From Streptomyces sp. LUP47B (GTDB lineage: Bacteria; Actinomycetota; Actinomycetes; Streptomycetales; Streptomycetaceae): a stretch of DNA of 64,000 nt. The translations under genes and the position numbers were made by a program. Below are positions 8,365-15,630 of this stretch, one piece after another. Numbering within the stretch: the stretch's first letter is position 1; every line of letters begins with the position of its first letter. A model generated the notes under the pieces. That model searched no databases, had not been told where the DNA came from, and saw nothing but the letters and a program-made list of their open reading frames with translations. Location: NCBI RefSeq assembly GCF_001746295.1, contig NZ_MJAH01000005.1, forward strand, positions 241,723 to 305,722, written 5' to 3'.

Positions 8365-9143
8365 TGTGCCGTCACCTGGCGTACCTGGGGCCCGAGGAGC
8401 CGCTCGGCAGCCTCCTCGTGGCGCCTCCGCACAGTCTCTACCGCCAGTCCTGGGCACCCAGGCGGCAGCGGTACGGCACTGTCAACGCCGATGGTTTCGG
8501 GGTCGGTTGGTACGCCGAGGGCGACCCGGTCCCGGCCCGGTACCGACGGGCCGGACCCATCTGGGCGGACCTGTCCTTCGCGGACCTGGCACGGGTCGTG
8601 AGCAGCACCGCGATCCTGGCCGCCGTACGGGACGCGACCCTGGCGGGAGCCGACGCCGAGGCCGCCGCGGCGCCGTACGCCTCGGGTCCCTGGCTGTTCA
8701 GCCACAACGGCGCGGTCAAGGGGTGGCCACATGCCCTGGCTCCCCTGACCGCGGCGCTCCCCCCGGGGGACCTGCTCTCGATGGAGGCCCGCAACGACTC
8801 GGCGTTCGTGTGGGCGCTGGTCCTGAACCGGCTGCACGGCGGCGACGAGGAGGGCCAGGCGCTGGCCGACACGGTCCTGGAGGTCGCCGAGGCGGCCCCG
8901 GGCTCCCGGCTGAACCTCCTGCTGACCAACGGGGAGTCCATAGCCGCGACCGCCTGGGGCGACACCCTCTGGTACCTCCAGCGCCCCGGCACCGGCACCG
9001 TCGTGGCCTCCGAGCCCTACGACGACGATCCGCACTGGCAGGAGGTCCCCGACCGCACACTGCTCGCGGCGAGCCGCACCGACGTCCTGCTCACACCGCT
9101 CAAGGAACCGTCCGCGGAACCATTCGAGGAGCCCAGCACGTGA
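8364..9143 (+). CDS. egtC: Gamma-glutamyl hercynylcysteine sulfoxide hydrolase EgtC
   Basis: 259-residue class II glutamine-amidotransferase-type hydrolase that removes the gamma-glutamyl group from the EgtB product. The N-terminal Cys of MCRHLAYLG becomes the nucleophile after Met removal. Supporting motifs are NADGFGVGWY, the oxyanion-hole SHNG and the EARNDSAF segment. The ATG shares its A with the TGA of egtB, and the 3' end overlaps the GTG of egtD by 4 bp. It is the third gene of the operon. Confidence 0.95.
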   Translation: MCRHLAYLGPEEPLGSLLVAPPHSLYRQSWAPRRQRYGTVNADGFGVGWYAEGDPVPARYRRAGPIWADLSFADLARVVSSTAILAAVRDATLAGADAEAAAAPYASGPWLFSHNGAVKGWPHALAPLTAALPPGDLLSMEARNDSAFVWALVLNRLHGGDEEGQALADTVLEVAEAAPGSRLNLLLTNGESIAATAWGDTLWYLQRPGTGTVVASEPYDDDPHWQEVPDRTLLAASRTDVLLTPLKEPSAEPFEEPST

Positions 9144-10102
9144 GTCCGTTCCTACTGACCCGCACCCTGCCCGAGGACGCCACCGAGGCCGCCCTGCGCG
9201 CCGACGTCCTCAAGGGCCTGACGCACACGCCGAAGACACTGCCGCCGAAGTGGTTCTACGACGCCCACGGCAGCGAACTCTTCGAGCAGATCACCGAGTT
9301 GCCGGAGTACTATCCGACCCGCGCCGAACGGGAGATCCTCGTCGCACGCTCCGGCGAGATCGCCGCGGCGACCGGCGCCCGCACCCTGGTCGAGCTGGGC
9401 TCCGGTTCGTCGGAGAAGACCCGGTACCTGCTCGACGCGCTGACCGGGCTGCACACGTACGTGCCGGTCGACGTCAGCGAGAGTGCGCTCACCCAGGCCG
9501 GGCACGCCCTCATCGCCCAGCGGCCGGAGCTCAGCGTGCACGCGCTGATCGCCGACTTCACGGGCGGTCTGAGCCTGCCGGGGACGCCGGGCCCGCGTCT
9601 GGTGGCCTTCCTCGGCGGCACGATCGGCAATTTGCTGCCGGTCGAGCGCGCCGCGTTCCTCGCCTCCGTCCACGCCCTGCTCTCACCCGGTGACGCGCTG
9701 CTGCTCGGCACCGACCTGGTCAAGGACGAGAACGTGCTGGTCAGGGCGTACGACGACGCGGCCGGGGTGACGGCCGCCTTCAACAAGAACGTCCTGACCG
9801 TCGTCAACCGCGAGCTGGGTGCCGACTTCGATCCCGGTGCCTTCGACCACGTGGCCCTCTGGGACGCCGAGAACGAGTGGATCGAGATGCGGCTGCGCTC
9901 GCGTAGGGAACAGACCGTGAAGGTCCCCGCGCTCGACCTGGCCGTCGACTTCGCGGCGGACGAGGAGCTGCACACCGAGATCTCGGCGAAGTTCCGCAAG
10001 GAGGGCGTTCGTGCCGAACTGGCCGCCGTCGGGCTGGAGTTGGCGCACTGGTGGACGGACAGCGAGGGCCGGTTCGCCTTGTCGCTGAGCGTGGTGCGGT
10101 AG
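9140..10102 (+). CDS. egtD: L-histidine N-alpha-methyltransferase EgtD
   Basis: 320-residue SAM-dependent enzyme that trimethylates histidine to hercynine, the EgtB substrate. The N-terminal segment LPPKWFYDAHGSELFEQIT and the SAM-binding motif VELGSGSSEKTRYLL match the EgtD (DUF2260) family, as do FLGGTIGNL and the C-terminal FALSLSVVR. The GTG start at 9140 overlaps egtC by 4 bp. egtD is the last gene of the operon and is followed by a perfect hairpin at 10111-10140. Confidence 0.95.
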   Translation: MSPFLLTRTLPEDATEAALRADVLKGLTHTPKTLPPKWFYDAHGSELFEQITELPEYYPTRAEREILVARSGEIAAATGARTLVELGSGSSEKTRYLLDALTGLHTYVPVDVSESALTQAGHALIAQRPELSVHALIADFTGGLSLPGTPGPRLVAFLGGTIGNLLPVERAAFLASVHALLSPGDALLLGTDLVKDENVLVRAYDDAAGVTAAFNKNVLTVVNRELGADFDPGAFDHVALWDAENEWIEMRLRSRREQTVKVPALDLAVDFAADEELHTEISAKFRKEGVRAELAAVGLELAHWWTDSEGRFALSLSVVR

Positions 10103-10110
10103 CGCGGACT

Positions 10111-10140
10111 CGCGGGGGCCGGTTCGCGCCGGCCCCCGCG
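10111..10140. terminator. Perfect 12-bp hairpin between egtD and the convergent C-S lyase
   Basis: Arms CGCGGGGGCCGG (10111-10122) and CCGGCCCCCGCG (10129-10140) are perfectly complementary around a TTCGCG loop. The hairpin lies 8 bp after the egtD stop and 1 bp before the stop of the convergent gene, so it should terminate both. Confidence 0.88.
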
Positions 10141-10141
10141 G

Positions 10142-11299
10142 TCAGTCGAGGGCCGCGGCCATCCGCCGGACCGCCTCGGTGATCAGCTCCGGGGAGGTCG
10201 CCAGGTTCAGCCGTACGAAGCCGGCGCCCCCGGTGCCGAAGGGGACGCCGGAGTTCAGGGCGACCCGGCCACGCTCCAGGAAGACGTCCGCCGGATCGCC
10301 GCGCAGTTCCAGCGCCCGGCAGTCCAGCCAGGCGAGGTAGGTGGCTTGGGCGGGTTCGTAGCGCACGGCGGGCAGTTCCTCGGCGAGGAGCTGGGCCAGC
10401 AGCCGGCGGTTGTCGTCGAGGCCGCTGAGCAGGGCGTCGAGCCAGGCGCCGCCGTCCCGCAGTGCCGCGGTGTGGGCGATGACGCCGACATGGCTGGGAC
10501 CGTGACCCACCTCTTCGGGAAGGCGCGCGAGGTCGTCGGCCGCGTCGGGCCCGGCTACGGCCACCGCGGCTTTGAGCCCGGCCAGGTTCCACGCCTTGGA
10601 GGCCGACATCAGCGACAGCCCGCTCTCCGCGCCGGGCACGCTCAGGTAGGGCACGAACGTCGCGCCCGCCGCGATGAGCGGGGCGTGGATCTCGTCGGCC
10701 ACGACCCGCACGCCGTACGTCCGCGCCAGCGCCGCCACGTGCGCCAGCTCTTCGGCGGAGTGGACGGCGCCGGTGGGGTTGTGCGGGCTGCACAGCAGAT
10801 AGGCGGGCCGGGCCGCGCCCTTGCGTACCCGCGCGAAGACGTTTTCCAGGACCTCGAAGTCGATCCGGCCGTCCGTACCGAGTTCGGCCTCGACGACCTG
10901 CCTGCCCATGTTTCCGACGAACTGGTAGAAGGGCGGGTACACGGGCGAGTTGACGACCACCGGATCGCCCGGTCCGGAGACCAGCTTGAGCATCTCGACG
11001 ATGCCCAGCATGACGTCCGGGACGATCGCCGTGCGCTCCACGGCGAGCCCGTCCCAGCTCCACCGCTCGCTCGCGAAGCCGGCCAGCGCCTCGGCGTACG
11101 CCGTGCCGGCCGGATACCCGGTGTCTCCCAGCGCCACCGCGTCCCGGATCGCCTGTGCGACCGGCTCGGCCAGGGGGACGTCCATCTCGGCGACCCACAG
11201 CGGCAGTACGTCCTGCGGGTAGGTCCGCCACTTCATGCTCGTACGCCGCCGGAGCTGCTCCAAGGTGAGCCGGCGCAGGGGATTGGGCATAGCGTCCAT
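10142..11299 (-). CDS. PLP-dependent C-S lyase / aminotransferase (MalY/PatB type)
   Basis: 385-residue fold-type I PLP enzyme of the MalY/PatB cystathionine beta-lyase-like group. PLP-binding features are SPHNPTGAVHS (about 170-180), VVADEIHAPL and the Schiff-base lysine in SASKAWNLAGLK. The C-terminus keeps the substrate-carboxylate arginine region VRLNLATS. Family members cleave C-S bonds of cysteine conjugates or act as aminotransferases. The gene is convergent with egtABCD across a shared terminator. The operon has no EgtE-type lyase, so this enzyme is a positional candidate for the last ergothioneine step, although EgtE itself belongs to a different PLP subgroup. Starts at 11299 or 11290 are both possible. 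Confidence 0.85.
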   Translation of the reverse strand: MDAMPNPLRRLTLEQLRRRTSMKWRTYPQDVLPLWVAEMDVPLAEPVAQAIRDAVALGDTGYPAGTAYAEALAGFASERWSWDGLAVERTAIVPDVMLGIVEMLKLVSGPGDPVVVNSPVYPPFYQFVGNMGRQVVEAELGTDGRIDFEVLENVFARVRKGAARPAYLLCSPHNPTGAVHSAEELAHVAALARTYGVRVVADEIHAPLIAAGATFVPYLSVPGAESGLSLMSASKAWNLAGLKAAVAVAGPDAADDLARLPEEVGHGPSHVGVIAHTAALRDGGAWLDALLSGLDDNRRLLAQLLAEELPAVRYEPAQATYLAWLDCRALELRGDPADVFLERGRVALNSGVPFGTGGAGFVRLNLATSPELITEAVRRMAAALD

Positions 11300-11358
11300 G
11301 GGCCAACGATAGGGTCGGACGGCTCGCGCTCCGACGCCGCCTGAGGCACCGTGGAACC

Positions 11359-11574
11359 ATGACGAACCACACCTACCGGGTGACCGAGATCGTCGGCACC
11401 TCCCCCGACGGCGTCGACCAGGCGATCCGCAACGGCATCGCCCGTGCCTCGCAGACCCTCCACAACCTCGACTGGTTCGAGGTGACCCAGGTGCGGGGCC
11501 AGATCGAGGACGGACAGATCGAGCACTGGCAGGTGGGGCTCAAGGTCGGCTTCCGCCTGGACGAGTCCGGCTGA
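11359..11574 (+). CDS. Dodecin, flavin-storage protein
   Basis: 71-residue dodecin. The compact beta-alpha-beta-beta pattern and conserved segments YRVTEIVGTSPDGVDQAI, the flavin-stacking tryptophan in LDWFEV, and EHWQVGLKVGF are typical. Dodecins form dodecamers that bind flavins in stacked pairs and buffer free flavin. Length equals the family norm. The gene is divergent from the C-S lyase gene (59 bp between starts) and only 6 bp from the convergent HAD gene. Confidence 0.94.
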   Translation: MTNHTYRVTEIVGTSPDGVDQAIRNGIARASQTLHNLDWFEVTQVRGQIEDGQIEHWQVGLKVGFRLDESG

Positions 11575-11580
11575 CGGCTC

Positions 11581-12072
11581 TCAGGTCCGCCCCTCCCGCT
11601 CCTGCGCCACCTCCAGCGCCGCGGAAGGGGCGGTCCAGTGCGCCCGTACGACGGTGAATCCGGCCCGTTCGGCGTCCGCGCAGACCAACTCGTCGTCGTC
11701 CACCAGGACCCGGATCTCGCGGGTGCGGGCGAGCCGCTTCAGGATCTCCAGCTTGGTGCGCCGGGCGGGCCGCCGGTCGTCGTTGCGCCGCATGTACACG
11801 CGCCCCTCGGGGAGCCCCTGCGCGGCGAGCCAGGCGAGCGTGTCGCGCCGGCAGCGCTCGGGCCGCCCGGTGAGGTAGCGGATCTCGCACTCCTCGGCAC
11901 GCTCCAGCACCAGCGCGATGCCCTCGGGGATCGGCGGGTCCTCGGGCGCGGCCGCGAAGAAGGCGTCCCAGTCGCGCGGTCTGCGCTCCAGGAACCGCTG
12001 CCGGTGGGCCGTGTCGGCCAGGGTGTTGTCCAGGTCGAACACGGCGAGCGGGCGCTTGTCGCTTTCGGTCAC
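11581..12072 (-). CDS. HAD-superfamily phosphatase (polynucleotide 3'-phosphatase-like)
   Basis: 163-residue HAD hydrolase. Motif I is FDLDNTLADT (aspartates near residues 11 and 13), motif II the YLTGRPE threonine, motif III the lysine in RRTKLEIL and motif IV VLVDDDELVC. The RYLTGRPERCRRDTLAWL arrangement resembles the phosphatase domain of T4 polynucleotide kinase and LNS2-like HADs, which remove phosphate from nucleic acid ends or small substrates. The GTG at 12072 (VTESDKRP) starts just before motif I; longer readings to 12219 run into the divergent pectate lyase gene. The substrate is unknown. Confidence 0.82.
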   Translation of the reverse strand: MTESDKRPLAVFDLDNTLADTAHRQRFLERRPRDWDAFFAAAPEDPPIPEGIALVLERAEECEIRYLTGRPERCRRDTLAWLAAQGLPEGRVYMRRNDDRRPARRTKLEILKRLARTREIRVLVDDDELVCADAERAGFTVVRAHWTAPSAALEVAQEREGRT

Positions 12073-12158
12073 ACCATCCACCCTAGACCCGGCAACCTTC
12101 CCGCCCCGGGTGACCACTGCCTGGCACATACAGCAGTCAGGCCGAGGCGGGAGACCCC

Positions 12159-13364
12159 ATGCACGTGAACAAGGCGATCTGGACGGCGGCAGCGGTGAGC
12201 GCCGTACTGATGACGGCATTACCGGCGACCGAGGCAGCCGCGGCGCCGACGACCCTGGTGGTGGCGACGAACGGGAACGACACCGCCCCCGGCACCCTCG
12301 CGCAGCCCTTGCGCACCGTCCAACGGGCGGTGGACCTGGCGAAGCCCGGCGACACCGTCGCCGTACGGGCGGGGACCTACGCGCTCACCGACAACATCAC
12401 CATCGCCACCGCCGGCACCGCGTCCCAGCCCATCTCTCTCGGCGCCTATCAGGGCGAGCGGGTCGTGATCGACGGCGAGCAGCTGGCGGCGAGCCACACC
12501 CCGGTCGGCGGCAGCATCCCGCGGGCCGAGCGCGGGGCGATCCACCAGGAGGCGTCGTACTGGCGGATCTCGGACCTGGAGATCGTGAACGGTCCCTACG
12601 GCGTCTACTGCGACGGCTGCAACGGCAATGTCTTCGCCCGGCTGAAGACCCACGACAACTACGAGTCCGGCTTCCAGCTCCAGGGCGCCTCCAGCAACAA
12701 CCAGATCCTGAACCTGGACAGTTACGCCAACCGCGATCCGCGCAAGAACGGCGAGAGCGCGGACGGGCTGGCCGTCAAGGAGGGGTCGGGCACCGGCAAC
12801 GTCGTGCGGGGCGCCCGGTTGTGGAACAACGTCGACGACGGCTTCGACGACTGGAAGTTCACCTCGCCGGTCCTCATCGAGAACACGATCGCGTACGGCA
12901 ACGGATTCAACCGCTGGAACTTCCCCGACTTCGCGGGCGACGGCAACGGCTTCAAGCTCGGCGGCGGCAGCCCGGCACCGGCGGTGGCGCACACCCTGCG
13001 CAACTCGATCGCCTTCAAGAACGCGGCGCACGGCGTGACGGACAACGGCAACACCGGCGCCCTCGCCCTGTCGCGCAACTCCACGTGGGCCAACGGCGGA
13101 ACCGGCTTCGACGCCGACGTCTCGGGTGGCAAGGCCAAACTGTCCGCGAACCTGTCCGTCGCCGACGCCAAGGCCGCCGCGCTCGGTTCGGCGACCGTCT
13201 CCAGCGGGAACTCCTGGGATCTGGGCGGCACTTGGAACGCGTCGTCGGTACTGAGCACGGACCCCGCGCCGCTCACCGGCGCACGCGGGGCCGATGGTTC
13301 ACTGCCGTCGGCGCCGTCGTTCCTGGTGCCGCGGAGCGGGGCCGCCGTGGGAGCGAGGTTCTGA
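12159..13364 (+). CDS. Secreted parallel beta-helix protein, PL9-type pectate lyase
   Basis: 401-residue exported protein: a signal peptide to about residue 28 (ending AAAA), then a right-handed parallel beta-helix (about 30-375). The stretch ADGLAVKEGSG...WNNVDDGFDDWKF (about 205-230) resembles the calcium-binding region of PL9 pectate lyases, and GTYALTDNITIA and GNGFKLGGG are typical repeats. PL9 enzymes cut polygalacturonate by beta-elimination. The start ATG has a GGCGGGAG-like ribosome binding site. No pectin-use genes are adjacent, so it probably acts alone as a secreted plant-polymer enzyme. Confidence 0.85.
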   Translation: MHVNKAIWTAAAVSAVLMTALPATEAAAAPTTLVVATNGNDTAPGTLAQPLRTVQRAVDLAKPGDTVAVRAGTYALTDNITIATAGTASQPISLGAYQGERVVIDGEQLAASHTPVGGSIPRAERGAIHQEASYWRISDLEIVNGPYGVYCDGCNGNVFARLKTHDNYESGFQLQGASSNNQILNLDSYANRDPRKNGESADGLAVKEGSGTGNVVRGARLWNNVDDGFDDWKFTSPVLIENTIAYGNGFNRWNFPDFAGDGNGFKLGGGSPAPAVAHTLRNSIAFKNAAHGVTDNGNTGALALSRNSTWANGGTGFDADVSGGKAKLSANLSVADAKAAALGSATVSSGNSWDLGGTWNASSVLSTDPAPLTGARGADGSLPSAPSFLVPRSGAAVGARF

Positions 13365-13398
13365 TCCGGCCGACCCGGTGACGCGGGGCGCGAACCGC

Positions 13399-13827
13399 AT
13401 GGATCATGCTTCTCCCATGCCCTCGACGCCCGGCACCTCCCTGATCGGCTCCGCCTCCTGCACCGTCGTCGTCTGCCGGGGCTGCTGCTGCGGCGACGCC
13501 CGCAAAAACCCGGGCACCGACCACGCCTGGCAGTTGGAGCTGCTGCGGGCGGGGGCGGCCTCGCACGGCTTCCAGGTCCGCACGACCGACTGTCTGGGCC
13601 CCTGCGACCAGGCGAACGTCATCGTCGTGCGGCCCTCCGCCGCCGGGCGCCGGGCGGGTGGCCGGGCCGCCTGGATCGGGTTCGTCATGGACGACGACGG
13701 CACCGAGGAGGTCGTGCGGTGGGCGGCAGCGGGCGGCCCGGGGGTCGCTGAGCCGCCGCTGACGCTGGAGCTCCAGTTCATCGAACCGCCGCGGGAGGCG
13801 AGGGTGCGGTCGCGCCGCCGGCGTTGA
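13399..13827 (+). CDS. Thioredoxin-like [2Fe-2S] ferredoxin domain protein
   Basis: 142-residue protein with the cysteine pattern of thioredoxin-fold [2Fe-2S] ferredoxins: CRGCCCG near residue 28 and CLGPCDQAN near 66, followed by IVVRPS. Four of these cysteines would ligate the cluster. These proteins act in electron transfer or cobalamin-type metabolism; no specific partner is encoded nearby. ATG at 13399 and ATG at 13417 are both in frame and neither has a strong ribosome binding site; I give the longer form. The C-terminus is strongly basic (RVRSRRRR). Confidence 0.78.
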   Translation: MDHASPMPSTPGTSLIGSASCTVVVCRGCCCGDARKNPGTDHAWQLELLRAGAASHGFQVRTTDCLGPCDQANVIVVRPSAAGRRAGGRAAWIGFVMDDDGTEEVVRWAAAGGPGVAEPPLTLELQFIEPPREARVRSRRRR

Positions 13828-13864
13828 TGGCTGGCAGGACCGGACCCGTCAACGAAGCCCCCGC

Positions 13865-14545
13865 TCACGCCGCCGTGTCGTAGAACTCCGCGCGGACGCG
13901 GCGCAGCCACGCCTCGGCCGGTCGCTCGTCGGGCCGCTCCGGCAGCACACTGCGGGTCTCGGTGAACGCGGTCTCGTAGTGGGCGAGCAGTGACCGGGCC
14001 GACGCGGGATCGGCGGCGACGGCGTCCCCGAAGCGGTGGTACTCCTCGGGATCCACGACCCGCACCGCGAGCCGTCCGGTGGTGTACAGCTCCAGACCCT
14101 GGTGGCAGAGCCGCTTCAGATGCCGGGCGTGCTTGGCGGTGCGGTGGTCGCCGGCGCGGCTCTCCAGTTTCCTGAACTGCTGGGTGGCGTACCCGAGATA
14201 GGCGTCCCGGACCCGCTGGGCGCTCAGGAACGACCCGCGGATGGCGATCAGTTCGTCGCCCAGCGGGGTGCGGACCTCGTACAGCTCGTCCGGCAGCCAG
14301 ACCAGCTCCATCACGGTCGGATTGCCGCCGAGGGCGAGCCGGCACCACTTCGCCGCCTCGTGCAGGGTGCGGTCCGGTGCCGTGCTGACGTGGGACTCCT
14401 TCGGCGTGTGCAGGCCGAGCAGGGTCTCGGTGGGCGCGGCGAACATGCCGAGCCGGTCCACGTCGGAGCCCTCGCGGGCGAGTCCGTACGCGGTCGAGCC
14501 GACGATGCCGGAGAGCAGGATGTTCTGGACGGTCACGCGGTCCAT
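13865..14545 (-). CDS. RlaP-type (DNA polymerase beta-like) nucleotidyltransferase
   Basis: 226-residue protein with the nucleotidyltransferase signature GSTAYGLAREGSDVD (about 17-31), whose GS and DxD-like residues bind NTP and metal. A helical C-terminal half follows (KHARHLKRLCHQGLEL). It matches the RlaP group of pol-beta superfamily proteins linked by comparative genomics to RNA repair. No RNA ligase or kinase is adjacent, so the repair role is only inferred from the family. The start ATG at 14545 is divergent from the LLM oxidoreductase gene. Confidence 0.78.
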   Translation of the reverse strand: MDRVTVQNILLSGIVGSTAYGLAREGSDVDRLGMFAAPTETLLGLHTPKESHVSTAPDRTLHEAAKWCRLALGGNPTVMELVWLPDELYEVRTPLGDELIAIRGSFLSAQRVRDAYLGYATQQFRKLESRAGDHRTAKHARHLKRLCHQGLELYTTGRLAVRVVDPEEYHRFGDAVAADPASARSLLAHYETAFTETRSVLPERPDERPAEAWLRRVRAEFYDTAA

Positions 14546-14621
14546 TGTGCTGACCTGCGGCGATCGTGGTCATCCGGTTTTCCGGCGGGAATAGCCCACC
14601 CGGTCACGCGTTGAACCCTGT

Positions 14622-15620
14622 GTGAGTTCCGTGATCGCCGCCACCCGCTTCTCCGTCCTGGACCGCTCCCGCACCCGCGAGGGCGGCACGAACGCGCAGG
14701 CACTGCGGGACACCGTCCGGCTGGCGCGTGACCTGGAGGGGCTCGGTTACCACCGGTTCTGGGTCTCGGAGCACCACGGCGTGCCGGGAGTCGCGGGCTC
14801 CGCACCGACCGTGCTGGCGGCCGCCGTCGCCTCCGCCACGGACACGATCCGGGTCGGCACCGGCGGTGTGATGCTGCCGAACCACCAACCCCTGGTCGTC
14901 GCCGAACAGTTCGGGGTCCTGGAGTCGCTCTTCCCCGGCCGGATCGACATGGGCGTGGGGCGCTCGGTCGGCTTCACCGACGGTGTGCGCAAGGCGCTGG
15001 GCCGCGGCAAGGACGACGCCGACGACTTCGCCGTACAGCTGGGGGAGCTGCTGGGCTGGTTCCGCGGCACCTCCCCGACGGGGGTGCACGCCCGGCCGGC
15101 CGAAGGCCTGACCGTGCCGCCTTTCGTGCTGGCCATGGGCGAGGGAGCCGCGATCGCGGCCCGCGCGGGCCTGCCGATGGTCATCGGCGACCTCAGGAGC
15201 CGCGACAGGATGCGGCGCGGCATCGACCACTACCGCGCGCACTTCCGGCCCTCTGCCTGGGCGCGGGAGCCGTACGTCGTCATCTCCGGGACGGTCGCGG
15301 TCGCCGCCACCCCCGAGGAGGCGCGGCGCCTGCTGATCCCGGAGGCGTGGGCGATGGCGTACTCCCGCACCCACGGCACCTTCCCGCCGCTCCCGCCCGC
15401 GGAGCGCGTCGAGGATCTCGCGATGAAGGAGAAGGAGCGCGGCTTCTACGAGTCCGGTCTCACCGGGCACATCGCCGGCACCGAGGAACAGGTCGCCCAT
15501 GAGCTGGAGACGGTGCTGAAGGAGACGGCGGCGCAGGAGGTCCTGGTCACGACCAGCACATACGACCGCGAGGCCCTGCTGGACTCCTTCCGGCGGCTGG
15601 CGACGATCACCTCCGGTTAG
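14622..15620 (+). CDS. LLM-class flavin-dependent monooxygenase
   Basis: 332-residue luciferase-like monooxygenase of the MsnO8-like group. It is expected to use reduced FMN or F420 and oxygen on an unknown substrate. Characteristic segments are GYHRFWVSEHH, the IRVGTGGVMLPNHQPL strand-loop, the FPGRIDMGVGRS motif and a C-terminal HIAGTEEQVAHEL region. GTG at 14622 is used as start. The UvrA-like gene begins 10 bp downstream, so the two are probably cotranscribed. Confidence 0.88.
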   Translation: MSSVIAATRFSVLDRSRTREGGTNAQALRDTVRLARDLEGLGYHRFWVSEHHGVPGVAGSAPTVLAAAVASATDTIRVGTGGVMLPNHQPLVVAEQFGVLESLFPGRIDMGVGRSVGFTDGVRKALGRGKDDADDFAVQLGELLGWFRGTSPTGVHARPAEGLTVPPFVLAMGEGAAIAARAGLPMVIGDLRSRDRMRRGIDHYRAHFRPSAWAREPYVVISGTVAVAATPEEARRLLIPEAWAMAYSRTHGTFPPLPPAERVEDLAMKEKERGFYESGLTGHIAGTEEQVAHELETVLKETAAQEVLVTTSTYDREALLDSFRRLATITSG

Positions 15621-15630
15621 AGTCGTCCGC

